From Yamagishiella unicocca (taxonomy: Eukaryota > Chlorophyta > Chlorophyceae > Chlamydomonadales > Volvocaceae), in assembly GCA_003116995.1 (NCBI GenBank), contig BDSL01000169.1:57364-121363 (forward strand): DNA of 64,000 nt, in the 5' to 3' direction. Position 1 is the first letter of the stretch. The number at the start of each line of letters is the position of its first letter. Shown here in pieces: positions 29,538-40,042 of the stretch. The translations under genes and the position numbers were made by a program. Below the pieces are notes generated by a model, which made no database searches, was not told the origin of the DNA, and worked only from the letters and a program-made list of their open reading frames with translations.

Positions 29538-31055
29538 TTGGTGGATGGGCGGCCGGGCCCCGCCGATCACGACAACTCCGTCCACGAAGAAGCATCATTG
29601 GGGGAGACTACTCACAGACACAGCATTTCACATCGGATCGTGGAAACAAACCGGGCTGAAGCTGCTCCGTGCTGTGGGAGCGCTTATTATTGCTGCAGTT
29701 GTGCACCAGCGTATCCACCTCCAAGTTTCTTGAACGTGCTGAGGATCGTCTCCACGGACGTCAAGGACATGCTTGTGGCGGAGCTGCGCTCGGCGAAATG
29801 CCTAAAAACGGCGCGTTTGGTCTGCAAGGCGCTGCTGCAGTCTGTGGACGAGAGCGTTCTGTCGGCCAGCCTATGCATTGACATTGATAGCCCGGCGATC
29901 ATAGGACCTATGCGCCGGTGGACTCGCCTCACGAGCGTCGAGCTGAAACGCAGCGTTCCGAACATGTCGGTGTCGCTGCTGCCCGGCGTGGTGGGCCAGC
30001 AGCTGGCGGGTCTGCAGCATCTGACGGAGCTCAAGATGACGAGTCGGCACAGTGTGAATAGCTCTGAAGCGCTTACATGTCTGACGTCCGTGCTGTGGCA
30101 TGCGCCGCCCCAGCTGCGCTCGGTCCAATGGAACGTCCCCTGTGAGATGCCCGTATGGGCAAGGTGGGCGCCGCAGCAGCTGGTGCAGATCTGGGCAGAC
30201 ATCATGTTCGGCGCGCTCGACAGACTGAGCGGCCTGGAGTCGCTGGACCTGGGGCGCAGCTGGCAACTCGTGACTGCAGCGCGCCTCGGCGCGCACGTCG
30301 CGCCCCGCCTGAAGCACCTCGTCGTGACCGCAGCCAGCAGCAGCGAAGCCGAGCAGTACATCAGGCTGCTGGCACGGATGGGCAAGCTGGAGACGGCCAC
30401 ACTGTACATGTGCGACTTGGACGTCTTGGACGCCCCCGGGGTGAGGGCCGCCTTGCGCACGAGCCTGCGGGAGCAACAAGAGAAGGAAGAGGGCAACGAC
30501 GCGGCTCGTCCAAAGAAGCTGCTGCGGCGGCTTCAGCTTGTGACGCGCGAGTTTCGCGGCATGACTACGTGGGAGCTGACCCTGGCGTCTGGAAAGGTGT
30601 GTTTGGTATGGCTACACTTAGGAATGGGCGCATCCAGATTTCATATGGCACCGCCTGTGCACGCGCGGCAGGTGACGGAGGTGCGTCTGCATGGGAGGGA
30701 GCGGCTGCCCGTCATTGCGGACTTTGTGGACCAGGTCTTGCTCCCGCTGGGGGTGCGCACCCTGGACACCCTGGACGTGCTGGAGCTGGGCTGTGTGGCC
30801 CTGGGCATGAGCGTGGGCGACCCGGGCGTGGGCGCGAAAGACGCGGAGAAGGCGCTGGAGGAGCAGCTGCGCGCTCTGGTGCAGCGCAGTCGCAGCGTCG
30901 CCTACCTGAGCATCGCAGTCAATGAGCGCGTCGAGCCCGGAGCAGTCGCTGGTCTCATCCACGCGCTGGGGGGGCGCCTCCCCTCTTCGGACATAGACTT
31001 CCGCTGCGTTTCCTATCTCTATAATCCTTACGCTTCCCTGTTAGCCTCTAGGTAG
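29538..31055 (+). CDS. F-box/LRR-like protein, 5' end uncertain
   Basis: The frame is open from 29,538 but begins with TTG; the first in-frame ATG is at 29,769, giving 428 residues. Just before and after that ATG the sequence VLRIVSTDVKDMLVAELRS and KTARLVCKALLQSVDESVLS resembles the F-box helices of algal F-box/LRR proteins, suggesting the true start lies upstream. Leu-rich segments such as LAGLQHLTELKM, LSGLESLDLGRS and RLKHLVVTAAS follow at LRR-like spacing, with an acidic insert (REQQEKEEGNDA). Such proteins are substrate receptors of SCF ubiquitin ligases. The LTR retrotransposon ends 20 bp before the frame, so the original 5' part may have been displaced. A small upstream exon cannot be excluded. 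Confidence 0.6.
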   Translation: MVDGRPGPADHDNSVHEEASLGETTHRHSISHRIVETNRAEAAPCCGSAYYCCSCAPAYPPPSFLNVLRIVSTDVKDMLVAELRSAKCLKTARLVCKALLQSVDESVLSASLCIDIDSPAIIGPMRRWTRLTSVELKRSVPNMSVSLLPGVVGQQLAGLQHLTELKMTSRHSVNSSEALTCLTSVLWHAPPQLRSVQWNVPCEMPVWARWAPQQLVQIWADIMFGALDRLSGLESLDLGRSWQLVTAARLGAHVAPRLKHLVVTAASSSEAEQYIRLLARMGKLETATLYMCDLDVLDAPGVRAALRTSLREQQEKEEGNDAARPKKLLRRLQLVTREFRGMTTWELTLASGKVCLVWLHLGMGASRFHMAPPVHARQVTEVRLHGRERLPVIADFVDQVLLPLGVRTLDTLDVLELGCVALGMSVGDPGVGAKDAEKALEEQLRALVQRSRSVAYLSIAVNERVEPGAVAGLIHALGGRLPSSDIDFRCVSYLYNPYASLLASR

Positions 31056-33627
31056 GCCAAAGCAATCGGGTCACACGCTGCACAGTCTTCTTCATACGGG
31101 TCCAGCGGGCGTCAGTACGTAGTTAAGCATCGACCTGGGCAATCTAGCGAGCGAGGGCCCCTGCACCCTTTCGGCAGCCGCGAAAAATAATGATGGGTGT
31201 ACGCATCGGCGGGTGCTCCCCGCCGCGCGGGGTGCGACAGCCGCAATTTGCCCGCCAATTCATCCAAACCCAGATCCTTTCGGCTGCTGGCTGCAAGCGC
31301 TGGCTTGTCGTGCGGTAATGCCTCGGTAAGTCGGTATGGGCCCCCCAGCTTACTTACCCTGGGCTCAGCGTCTGTGCGGCTTTCTTGTGCCCTTCGGAGC
31401 GTCTGCTAGGTTCAGCCCCGGCTCTTGTACGGTGAAGCCACGGACATTGGCCCTCGTATGGTGTCGCAAAGTAAGGACATGCATGGGCCCCCTGGGTTCG
31501 CCCGGGCATGAGGACACGCGTACGGTAACATCTTATTGGCAATTATAGAATAGAAGCTAAAACTGTCACGGAAGACAGACTTCCTGGGTCCCTTTTCCAT
31601 TCGCCTACACGCTTGAAACTTAACGTATCTACTTGTTACGATTTACATTAGCTACCAGTGCACATGGAATGCATTCCAACAACTTTGGGTCCCAAACACC
31701 CAAACAAGCCATTAAAACGCCATGGAAATAACTGTACAAAATGGGTGAAAATAAATACAATGACGCAACAACAAGCTTTCCGTGGGTCCTGTGCCAAACC
31801 TTGCTGTTATTTGTTTTTAAGTTCGTGTATACATGTTACAGGGACTCAATATATAACATATTAATCTGCATACATTCAAATTTGTTAATATCCTTTTATG
31901 TGTGGCTGGCCTCAGCACAAAAAACACGACAATTCGCCACGAGTAGCTCGGTCCAACGCACCGTGGAGATCGATTTATATCCCTGTAACCGTTACAACTG
32001 TATCCCTCAACATAAAACACGTGATACATTTGCCCTAATAGGGGTATCCTTAGGATTGGCCGAAACCAAGTTCGGGGTGTTTTATGGAGATGCTCGTCCC
32101 ACCGTAGACTTATGAGATTTAGTCACGATGGGTGCCGCGTTTAATGACGTACAGGGGAGGAAAATTGGAATCCAAGCCCAGGCCGCATCTTCTCATTTTT
32201 TAACCAAGGATATTATTACAGGCCAATAGCCATGAGGAGAAGTCAGTAGGAAAGACTGACCTGCATTTCACGCTGATTGCTACGCGGCTTACTGCGCTTG
32301 CAGAAGTCCACAAATGACAAACAACGACGCTACGGCCTGCCTAGAACGCTTCAGCCAGATGCGCTTACCCGTGTTTATACTACCAAGAAGCCACGCACCC
32401 GGAAAGGGTCCTTGGGATCCACGGCGCGTTTTCGCATGACCCCGGCGGACAGCGAATAATTGTTAACGATAAGCTAACGCAAAAGATCATCAACCAATTT
32501 GCATTTAGATTCACACCAAACGATGTCGTGTCGTGTCGCGTCATTTCTCGTACTATTCCGCACAAGAGGACATGCACAGAAAAAACCCTCGCTCCTGATC
32601 AGAACAGCGGTTCAGGGAGTGATAGATATACACTGATCAGGTATACACTGCTCCACTACCTCCGTTTAGAAAAATGCTACGCCTGTCGGATTTGCGAGGC
32701 GACCGCCCCCGGCGTCGCAACGTACCGTAGAATGCGAGTGTTACAGGGGAGCCGGACCTGCTGCAAGGGCGGAAGCGCAACCAGGCGGGCCCGATGGGCC
32801 AATGTAGAATGCGAGTGTTACATGGACGTATGCGTAGAAACTTTTGCGACGCTACGCGTGGGACGAGCATCTCCGTAGAAGCACATAGAACGCGTAGAAC
32901 TTGGCTTCGGGCCCATATAAACAGGCCTATGCGCCGTATACATTTTTCTTTACTTATAAAATGAGAGGGATAGTATCATAGTCCAAGCAAGGGTCGGACA
33001 ATGCCCAGGTGCCAATTTTGCTGACAACGCGAGTCCCGTTTAAAGCAATGCACAACCTGTAGATATCGAGTGGTTATATCTGGATGAAAGAACGTCAATG
33101 CTAAAGTTGTGGGTCGCGAAAGGTTAGCAAAGTTCCGGCACACTTTCAGCACATACAGCCCGAACAAGGTGGGGCCAGGGAGGGCCCTAGGTCTGTAACA
33201 TGCATGCTCATGGTCATGAGCGAATCGTTTGAAGTCGGATCACAGGACTGCACGCGTTTGCCAATCAAGCGTAGAAGTTCTTATGGTTTCCCTTTTTAGC
33301 TTATCATTCCTGGCAAGCGGGCATCGTGCCTTGAACGGGCGTTGAACGGCTTCCTGAAGTCACAGGTACGTCTCTAGATAACATTGAGAGGTCTTTAATT
33401 TTCAGATGTACACCGCCAATCATACTATAGCTACCGGTACACGATATTTATGCCTACGTGGTGTGCCACCCCACACACGGTATCTGACGGTCGTTCGCCA
33501 CAATTGTTCAGTGGCGACAACGCGGAAGGGCACTGCCCGCAGCCGCGCTCTCATCGGCCATCTTCTCGTCAACTTTACGTTATTCGTTCCCTGCCATTAT
33601 TAGGTTCGCACAACTCCGTCCTTTGCC
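31056..33627. other. Intergenic, no supported gene
   Basis: Includes a dispersed repeat copy near 31.4 kb. The stretch 31,560-32,560 is clearly AT-richer than the genes but shows no ORF, tRNA or organelle gene I can recognise. Two exact copies of the 19-mer GTAGAATGCGAGTGTTACA lie at 32,727 and 32,804. Confidence 0.5.
31380..31525 (+). repeat. Dispersed repeat family A, copy 2
   Basis: CTTCGGAGCGTCTGCTAGGT, CAGCCCCGGCTC, GTACGGTGAAGCCA and CTGGGTTCGCCCGGGCATGA occur in the same order as in the copy at 13,630-13,745. Divergence is moderate, so these are old copies of an unnamed element. Confidence 0.5.
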
Positions 33628-36062
33628 ATGCTTCCTCCAGCTCTGGCCTCTCCTATGGACGGCCGTTCCCTCATCGCAGTACGCGAAACGCCACGCGGCT
33701 TACGCATCCTTGAAGTAACCCCAATCCTCCAGCATGCGGACTTGCTGTCGCAGCTTCCCCTGCAAACCGGCGGCATCCAGCTGAGCCACCTGCAGCGTAC
33801 CGACCAGGTCCAGCGTGCCATAGAATTCCAGCTCCTCATGCTGCAGCAGCCGCATGCAGGCAACCCACAGCCTCCATCATTTTCAGGCGGTCCGCGAGCT
33901 CACGCTGATATCCATTTGGCGCAGCGGCTACTGCTGCCGCAGCAGCGGTGGCAACATCAAATGCGCGAGGAGCTGCGAATCCGCGCTGCAAACTTACACC
34001 AGCAACGCCAACCTTACCCGCGAGACGATGACATGGATGCCGATTTGCCGTGCAATGACGACCAGCTTCACCCGTCCCACTTCTGTGCGGAGCCTTACTC
34101 TGTGCAGCAGGATGGGGAGCACGACTTCGTTGAAACGAGGCCGCTGGACCGAAAGCGTGGACCAGATAGCGCGAGCCTGGACGCCATGGACCCCGTACGA
34201 CACTGCAGGCATAGCGACAACGCGATCGGCGCCGCCGCCGTAAACGCCCCGCGCCTGCTCGCGGCGCCGCCGTACACACGTGCACCTGTGGCGGAGCAAG
34301 GCTTTGAGTCGTACGCACCCATGCGCATCGTACGACTTGGAATCCGGCTGGAGGAGCCCGTCTCCGGTGACGCCAGTGGCTTTGCTACTGCTGATGGCGG
34401 TGCGAGAAGCATGACCGCTGTCGGTCGGACAGTTGGGCGTCCGCCCTTGGGCAGGGCTAGGGCAGTGGAGGAGCCAATGCCGCCGGTTGTTAGGCTGGGT
34501 CGTACCAGCGCCTCCGGAGCCGCAGCAGCAGCAGCAGCAGCCTGCTGTGCTTCGCCGGCAGCCGGTGGCGGCTTGCGCCACCCTAGCACCGACTGCAGAG
34601 GGGGGCGTCTGGCGTCCGTTGGGACGAGCCTCACGGCTGTCGTTAGGAAGCAGCCTGGCGGCGCAACGGATAACTCATCGGCGTCATCAATGAGCCGGGG
34701 GCCATGGGGAGCCGTGGGGCTGGAGGGAGGCGGGGCGGCGCCGCCGAACCGCGTCCACGACATCCGGCCTGTCGTCAAGGCCAGCACTGGCCGTCGGCTT
34801 GCGAGTGACACCGGCGACAGTGACAGTGAAGACAACAACCCAGCTGTTGCTGCTGCCACTGCGAATGGTACTCTAGCTGGGCCTGGGGCTGGGACTGCTA
34901 CTGCTGCATGCAGGCGTGCTCCTACAAATGCGGCAGTAGCGGTCCCTACAGACGCGCATAGGAGCGCTGCTGCCGTCGTTTGGGGTAGAGGTGGCGGCGG
35001 TGACGGCTCTGCCCCTGCCGGCAGTGACGGCGCCGCCGCCGTTGTCGCTCCTGCCCCTTGCCTGGCCACCGCGGACTCGGGCCCCGCTGTTGAGCCACTC
35101 CGCGACGACTCGAATTCCAGTGGCAGTGACGGCGATGGCGGAGATCGCGAGGACGGGGGTGCCGCAGCGGCCGGCAGCGCCAAGCGGCCCAGGGTTGCCG
35201 CCGCCACCCGTCGCGGCCCCGCCGCCGCCGGCTCCGCTAGCGCCCCCGCTGACCAGCCCTCCCCCGGCCCCACCATAGAAGTCGTGGAGGATGGGCTGCG
35301 GATGCTGGCGGCGCGGTTCCGTACGCGACCCGGCCGCACGCCCAAAATGTTTGCGAAGTTGGGGCCCATCGCTGAAATGGCAAAACGTGCGTTACACCCC
35401 ATCCCCATCCCTGCCAGTGTATGCCTGCTGAACAGCTGCTGCGGCACGGAACCAATGTATTGCCATGTGCATCGCGGGTGGTTTACCATGCATCGGATTT
35501 CGCACCACTCGTGTTGTAGTCTGCCCTGCATCAAGGTTTCTTGGTCCCGCCCTCCCATGTTGTATCCCCAACCCAGTTCTCCAGCATGCATCTCAAAACT
35601 TCTGTTTTAAACGTTTTTTCGGACATCCACGGGTTTCCCTCGAGCCCTCCCATGTTGTGTACCCGACAAAATACTTGCACGACACCGCCGGCATTAAGGT
35701 TCTAAGCGCCTGGATGCGATCGCCTGTTTTGTGCCGCAGAGGCCGCGTCCGGTCGCTTGAAGCTGGGCAAGGGCGAGCTGCAGCAGCTGGTCAGCACGGT
35801 GGAAACAAACATTGCCAAGGCGGTCACGGAGCAGAAGGTGCCACGATTTGGATTGGGACGCGGCGGGACGGCCTTGGGGCTTGGGGGGGACGGGACGCCG
35901 CATCCCTACCTTGGGCTTGGTGGGAGGCATCAAGGACGCTCAGGCGGATTCGGTGACGGAGAGTTGTGTGTCGGGTGCGGGGTTAGTTGTGGTCCTGTTA
36001 TCGAGGCGCATGCTTCTGACCGGCTTGGTCTCTATACTCCGTGGGCCAGCGAGGCAGCGCGT

Positions 36063-36120
<58 letters not shown>

Positions 36121-36750
36121 ACCTGCCTGCCTGCCGGCCTGCCTGCCGGCCGGCGCTCCTTCCTCATCACGGCCACAGCCGTTTCTGTAACTACCACCGA
36201 AATTGAACTAAGTTCTTGAACCTGCTGTTCACGGTCGCTGTAGGAGGACAGCCGCGCCCGCAACCGGCTGGCGCAGCAGATGCACCGCAGCCGCCAGCGG
36301 GTAGGTTTCCAGGGCTTCCCTCGAAATGCGCAGGGCAGAGAGCATAGCGGTGAATAAGTGGAGAGGGGCTTCTTTAGATTTTAAACACAGCGCAGCAGGG
36401 ATAGGACCACCGCTTGGCTGTACGGTCGTGCGGCTGCCGCCCCGGTCCCCATCTTACTTAGCCCGGCTACCTACAGGGCGCACTGCCCTGCTATACCAGA
36501 GGTACAGATCTAGCTCCTCCGGGGAGCCCAAGTAGAGCCAATCTCCCAATATCTCTCAATATGCCCCGCTGCTGTGTTCCCAGCATACCCCGCCTACCCG
36601 CCCTCTGCCATTTTTGCGGCACGTACCCGACCCGTCCCCCCCAAGGAGCGCATCATCCTGCTGGAGGGACAGGTGGCGGCGCAGGCGGAGGTCATCGCGC
36701 AGCTGCAGAAGTCGGTGCGCGCTTACGAGGCGCAGCTGAGGAAGCAGTAG
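33628..36750 (+). CDS. bZIP transcription factor (C-terminal bZIP)
   Basis: Four exons, 33628-35386, 35740-35837, 36244-36300 and 36646-36750, give about 672 residues; all junctions are GT-AG and phases 1, 0, 0 close. The first 580 residues are largely disordered, with Ala, Gly, Asp and Ser runs and an ATRR/KRPR basic patch (AKRPRVAAATRRGP) that may aid nuclear import. Exon 3 encodes EDSRARNRLAQQMHRSRQR, matching the bZIP basic signature N-x2-A-x4-R-x-R. Exon 4 encodes the coiled coil, ERIILLEGQVAAQ onward: heptad d positions carry L, Q, L, Y at the spacing expected (first Leu 18 residues after the Asn), with I/V at a positions. It ends with a stop soon after the zipper. Targets and partner are unknown. 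A further intron inside exon 1 is possible. Confidence 0.8.
35571..35650 (+). repeat. Dispersed intronic element, copy in bZIP intron 1
   Basis: CCCAGTTCTCCAGCATGCAT, CTCAAAAC, TTTAAACGTTTTTTC and ATCCACGGGTTTCCCTCGAG in order. Nearly the same order and spacing occurs in TTLL intron 7 (45,301-45,382). The end of the element alone recurs in other introns. Confidence 0.75.
36064..36155 (+). repeat. (CTGC)n microsatellite in bZIP intron 2
   Basis: About 14 perfect CTGC/TGCC tetranucleotides from 36,064 to 36,120, then interrupted copies to about 36,155, all inside intron 35,838-36,243. Confidence 0.9.
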
Positions 36751-39700
36751 GGGCGAGCGTAGGGGGCGGGGAGCTAGCAGTGCGCGATGCATGCAACCGT
36801 CGCGACGGGCGGCGTTCAGCGAGGAGGGTTTCGGAGCCAGAAGATGCAGCACCGAAGTTTTTGGGCATGCGGATGGAAAGGGATTTCCAATGGCCCTACC
36901 TTGGTGAGGATACCGTGGCTTAAAGCCACGTATAAAAGCTGGTGGGGCCTTATGGGGAAGCGGATCATGGCGGGCGAAGCAGCAGGAATGGCAGCTGTGT
37001 TTTCGGTGGTGGAGTCGGTTGGTGTGGATTGGGTGTGGTCCATACGGGTAGACCTACATATTGGCGAGTAGTACCAACCCTGCATGTGTGGCATCAATCC
37101 GGCACACCGGGTCCCCTGAAGTTGCTCCTGCCGCCGCCTTGGGGGCTTTTAGCAACATCAAGGAAGTCATCTAAAACCCTGCAACCCTCCCCGATTTCTC
37201 GGGGAATACCGCCAATAGCAATTCTGGAGTTGGGAGTGTCAGCAGTGACCCGTGGGCCAGTCTGCTACGACGTGCCGGTCATCTTTCCGGCGGGACGCGA
37301 ATTAACTAGGTACATTAGAAGAATGTCTACCCCCAGAGTAGCGGGGTGTTTTAGCAGCCACATGATTCGGCGTTCGGTCCTGGGCTTTGCCGTGCCGTTT
37401 GTCAGTCGGCGCTCCAGGCCAGTGAAATGACCTGTCCTGGTCCCTATCCAGTTGCTGCCCTTTGTGGTCTACGATTATTGTCTTAGGTTGGCGTTTACCT
37501 ATGAACCACGACACATCACTACGGTGCTCATCGCAACCGCGTGTTTTATGTGTGTTCCGTGAGCCTTACTTTTATGCCCGTTACCGGTACTCCAACGCCG
37601 GCATCATTCTCCCACACGGGAGTTTGGATGGCCGTGCATGCAGCGGACTTGGCATTGTGCAAGTCGTTTATGATTGTTTACGGCGCGTACTGCAAGCACG
37701 TGCTAGCTGAAGGTTGGGAATTTGGGATCAAGCTGCTGACAAACGCATGCACTGTGGTCAGTTGTTGACATACCTGCGATGGACCCCGCTGGCGGGTGTG
37801 CTTGATGCTTTAATATGGGCTCTGCTGCGTTTTTTTCCATGCCCCATGCCTGGACGACGTGCAGTGTACAAGGCAACGCGAAATTCTGGGTGTGCTCTTG
37901 CGAGCATCAAAGACGAAAATCCACGTGAGCAGTGATAAACTGACAAGTACTCCGTGGCTTAAGCTGCGACTACTTGGCTGAGAGCCCTGTGGCCCGTGTT
38001 TCGAGGCAGTGATGCACGTATTATCGGGTTTATGCACATCCGTGTTTCGTGCAATACATATCCTGATGTTTGTCCTGGACTGACACGTCTTTGGTCAATT
38101 CGTATCTGTTGTTTCGTTCGTCTCAGGCGCATCGGTCATAGTCATCGAGGTGGGGGCTTGGGCTGGCGAGCGAGGGCGTTCGGGATGGCATGGTTTGTTG
38201 TGGCACAACAACGGCTGGAGTCTGTGGCTGAGAACGTCACGGCGGTGGCGGTCATGGCGAAGCTGAAGACCTATCCGGCCGCGCCCTCCTCACTGCTGAC
38301 GAGCAACGCGCGCTTAGCGCCTTGAAGGCTGCCCGCGTGACACGACGCGGCGTGCGGTGATGGCGACGGCGACGCATGGGCGCCAGCAGAGGGAGGCGGC
38401 GGCTCTCAACAAGCGACTGCGATACGCACTAGACTTCGTTGCACTCCCTCTTTGGACGTTCAAGGCTTGACGGCGGCCGCCGAAGAACTGAAGGGGTCGC
38501 AACGGGACGGCGGAAGGGCTGAGGGGCTGGGGCGCGGCGGCCGACCGGCCCCTATCATTAAAACGCCATAGTTGACGAAGCCGATGCTGAGGGTGTGTGG
38601 CCTTCTGGATAGTGGCCAAAAATCTGATAGTAGTCTGACACTATGGCTAGGAAATAGTAAGGTGTGGGGCTGCAGGACCCGGCGTGTGTGGAGAGCGGCA
38701 GACACAGGAGTATAACTTTCTATATGATGTAGCCTACCTGTAGTCAAGCTGTCGATAAAGCCGGCAATTTAAGGGACGGGCCAAGCAACGGGGCAAGGGG
38801 ACAGGACCAGCTCTCCAGGCTTCAACTCCGCGGGTGCAACGCAGCAGGAGGTTATGGCTCCGTGCACTTGCGCAAGCGAGGCTTGGTGACCGCTCGCGGC
38901 ATTGGCCAGGCGCCTCGGGCGCAATTTCGCTTTGACCGCGGCCTCCTCGGACTCTGTCCGAGGAGGGATTAATCGTACGGACACCTGAAAAGATCGACCG
39001 ACGAAGTGTTTTACACGGAGTGCCGTGAGTCAGGTGGGGACTGGTTGCGTGCGTGCTGTGGCATGACATGGGATGAAACCACGGGCTGTACCCCTTTTGA
39101 GAGCTGGGAGCAGCTGGGAGAGAGGCAGGCGGGCGTTGACCTCAACCAGTCCTGAACGCGCGCCGTGTAATGTTGGCACAACCCCCAACGTTGTGTTCAC
39201 GCGCAGTGCCGCTGGAAGGGGGTGGTGGCGCATGCAAGGGGAGGCAAGGGTGCGGATGTGGGAGCAGCTGATAAAATGGGCAGCACCTGCTTGGAGACAT
39301 GGCTGTTGAAGGCCTGCACCAGTTGCAGGACCCGGCGGTAGGCCAGGCTTGGGTTCCCGCTACCAGTAGTAACTGTTACGGTGGGCCCAAGGCCATATGG
39401 TAGAGTCATCGCGCGCATCGCCTGACACTGAAAGAGGCGCAGGAAGAAGGACAAACCAGTCGACCGAGGTTCGCCAAATAATCGCTTGTGTAGGACGAAG
39501 ACAATCGACCCACGCTTCTGAAGCAGTAGAAGAGCCACCCGTGGGCTCACGAGCACGCATGGAGGCCGCATGGAGGCCGCTACCCTGGCGGTGTCCGTGC
39601 ATCATCACCTCGCAGCCACGTCCCTTAGTCAGCGGGCGTCATCTGGTGACGCAGCCGCCTGCCCCACACGCAACGCTGCTGGTAACTTCACTTCTCCCAC

Positions 39701-40042
39701 TGGTACCTTCCTAACAATAATTATTCTTAACCTTAATTTCTCTTTTATGTCATTTCAACGAGTCATGCAGCTACCCCACGGCATCGCTGCCACGCGCCGT
39801 AGGCCCCGTCGCAGGCCGAGCATGCACATCACGGACTGGCTATCACGACAGCCTCCCAGCGCTCAGCCAACAGCTGCATCCCTCGCTCGGCTCCGTCCTA
39901 CTGCTCCAACAACAGGGGCGAGCGCTCGTTTCAGCGCCAAGCGCGCATTGGGTCTCGAGAGTATACCCGAACCCGCTTTGTCCTTCGTATGCATGCGTAT
40001 GGTACGGAAACCTCAAATGCATACATCCATGAAGACTGCGTG
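36751..40042. other. Intergenic, no supported gene
   Basis: Contains the 3' flank of the bZIP gene and, towards 40 kb, the probable 3' UTR of the minus-strand cyclo-ligase gene. An open frame at about 38,140-38,325 (RLESVAENVTAVAVMAKLKT) is mildly protein-like but isolated. A family B repeat copy lies at 39,370-39,470. Confidence 0.5.
39370..39470 (+). repeat. Dispersed repeat family B, longest copy
   Basis: GTTACGGTGGGCCCAAGG, GGTAGAGTCATCGCG, GCGCATCGCCTGACACTGAA and GGACAAACCAGTCGACCGAG in order. The first three blocks recur at 14,082-14,152 and the last two at 15,298-15,352. Confidence 0.55.

Noticed and set aside
31560..32560. AT-rich segment considered as organelle DNA transferred to the nucleus
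   Set aside because: No organelle gene, tRNA or rRNA fragment could be recognised, so base composition alone is not enough.
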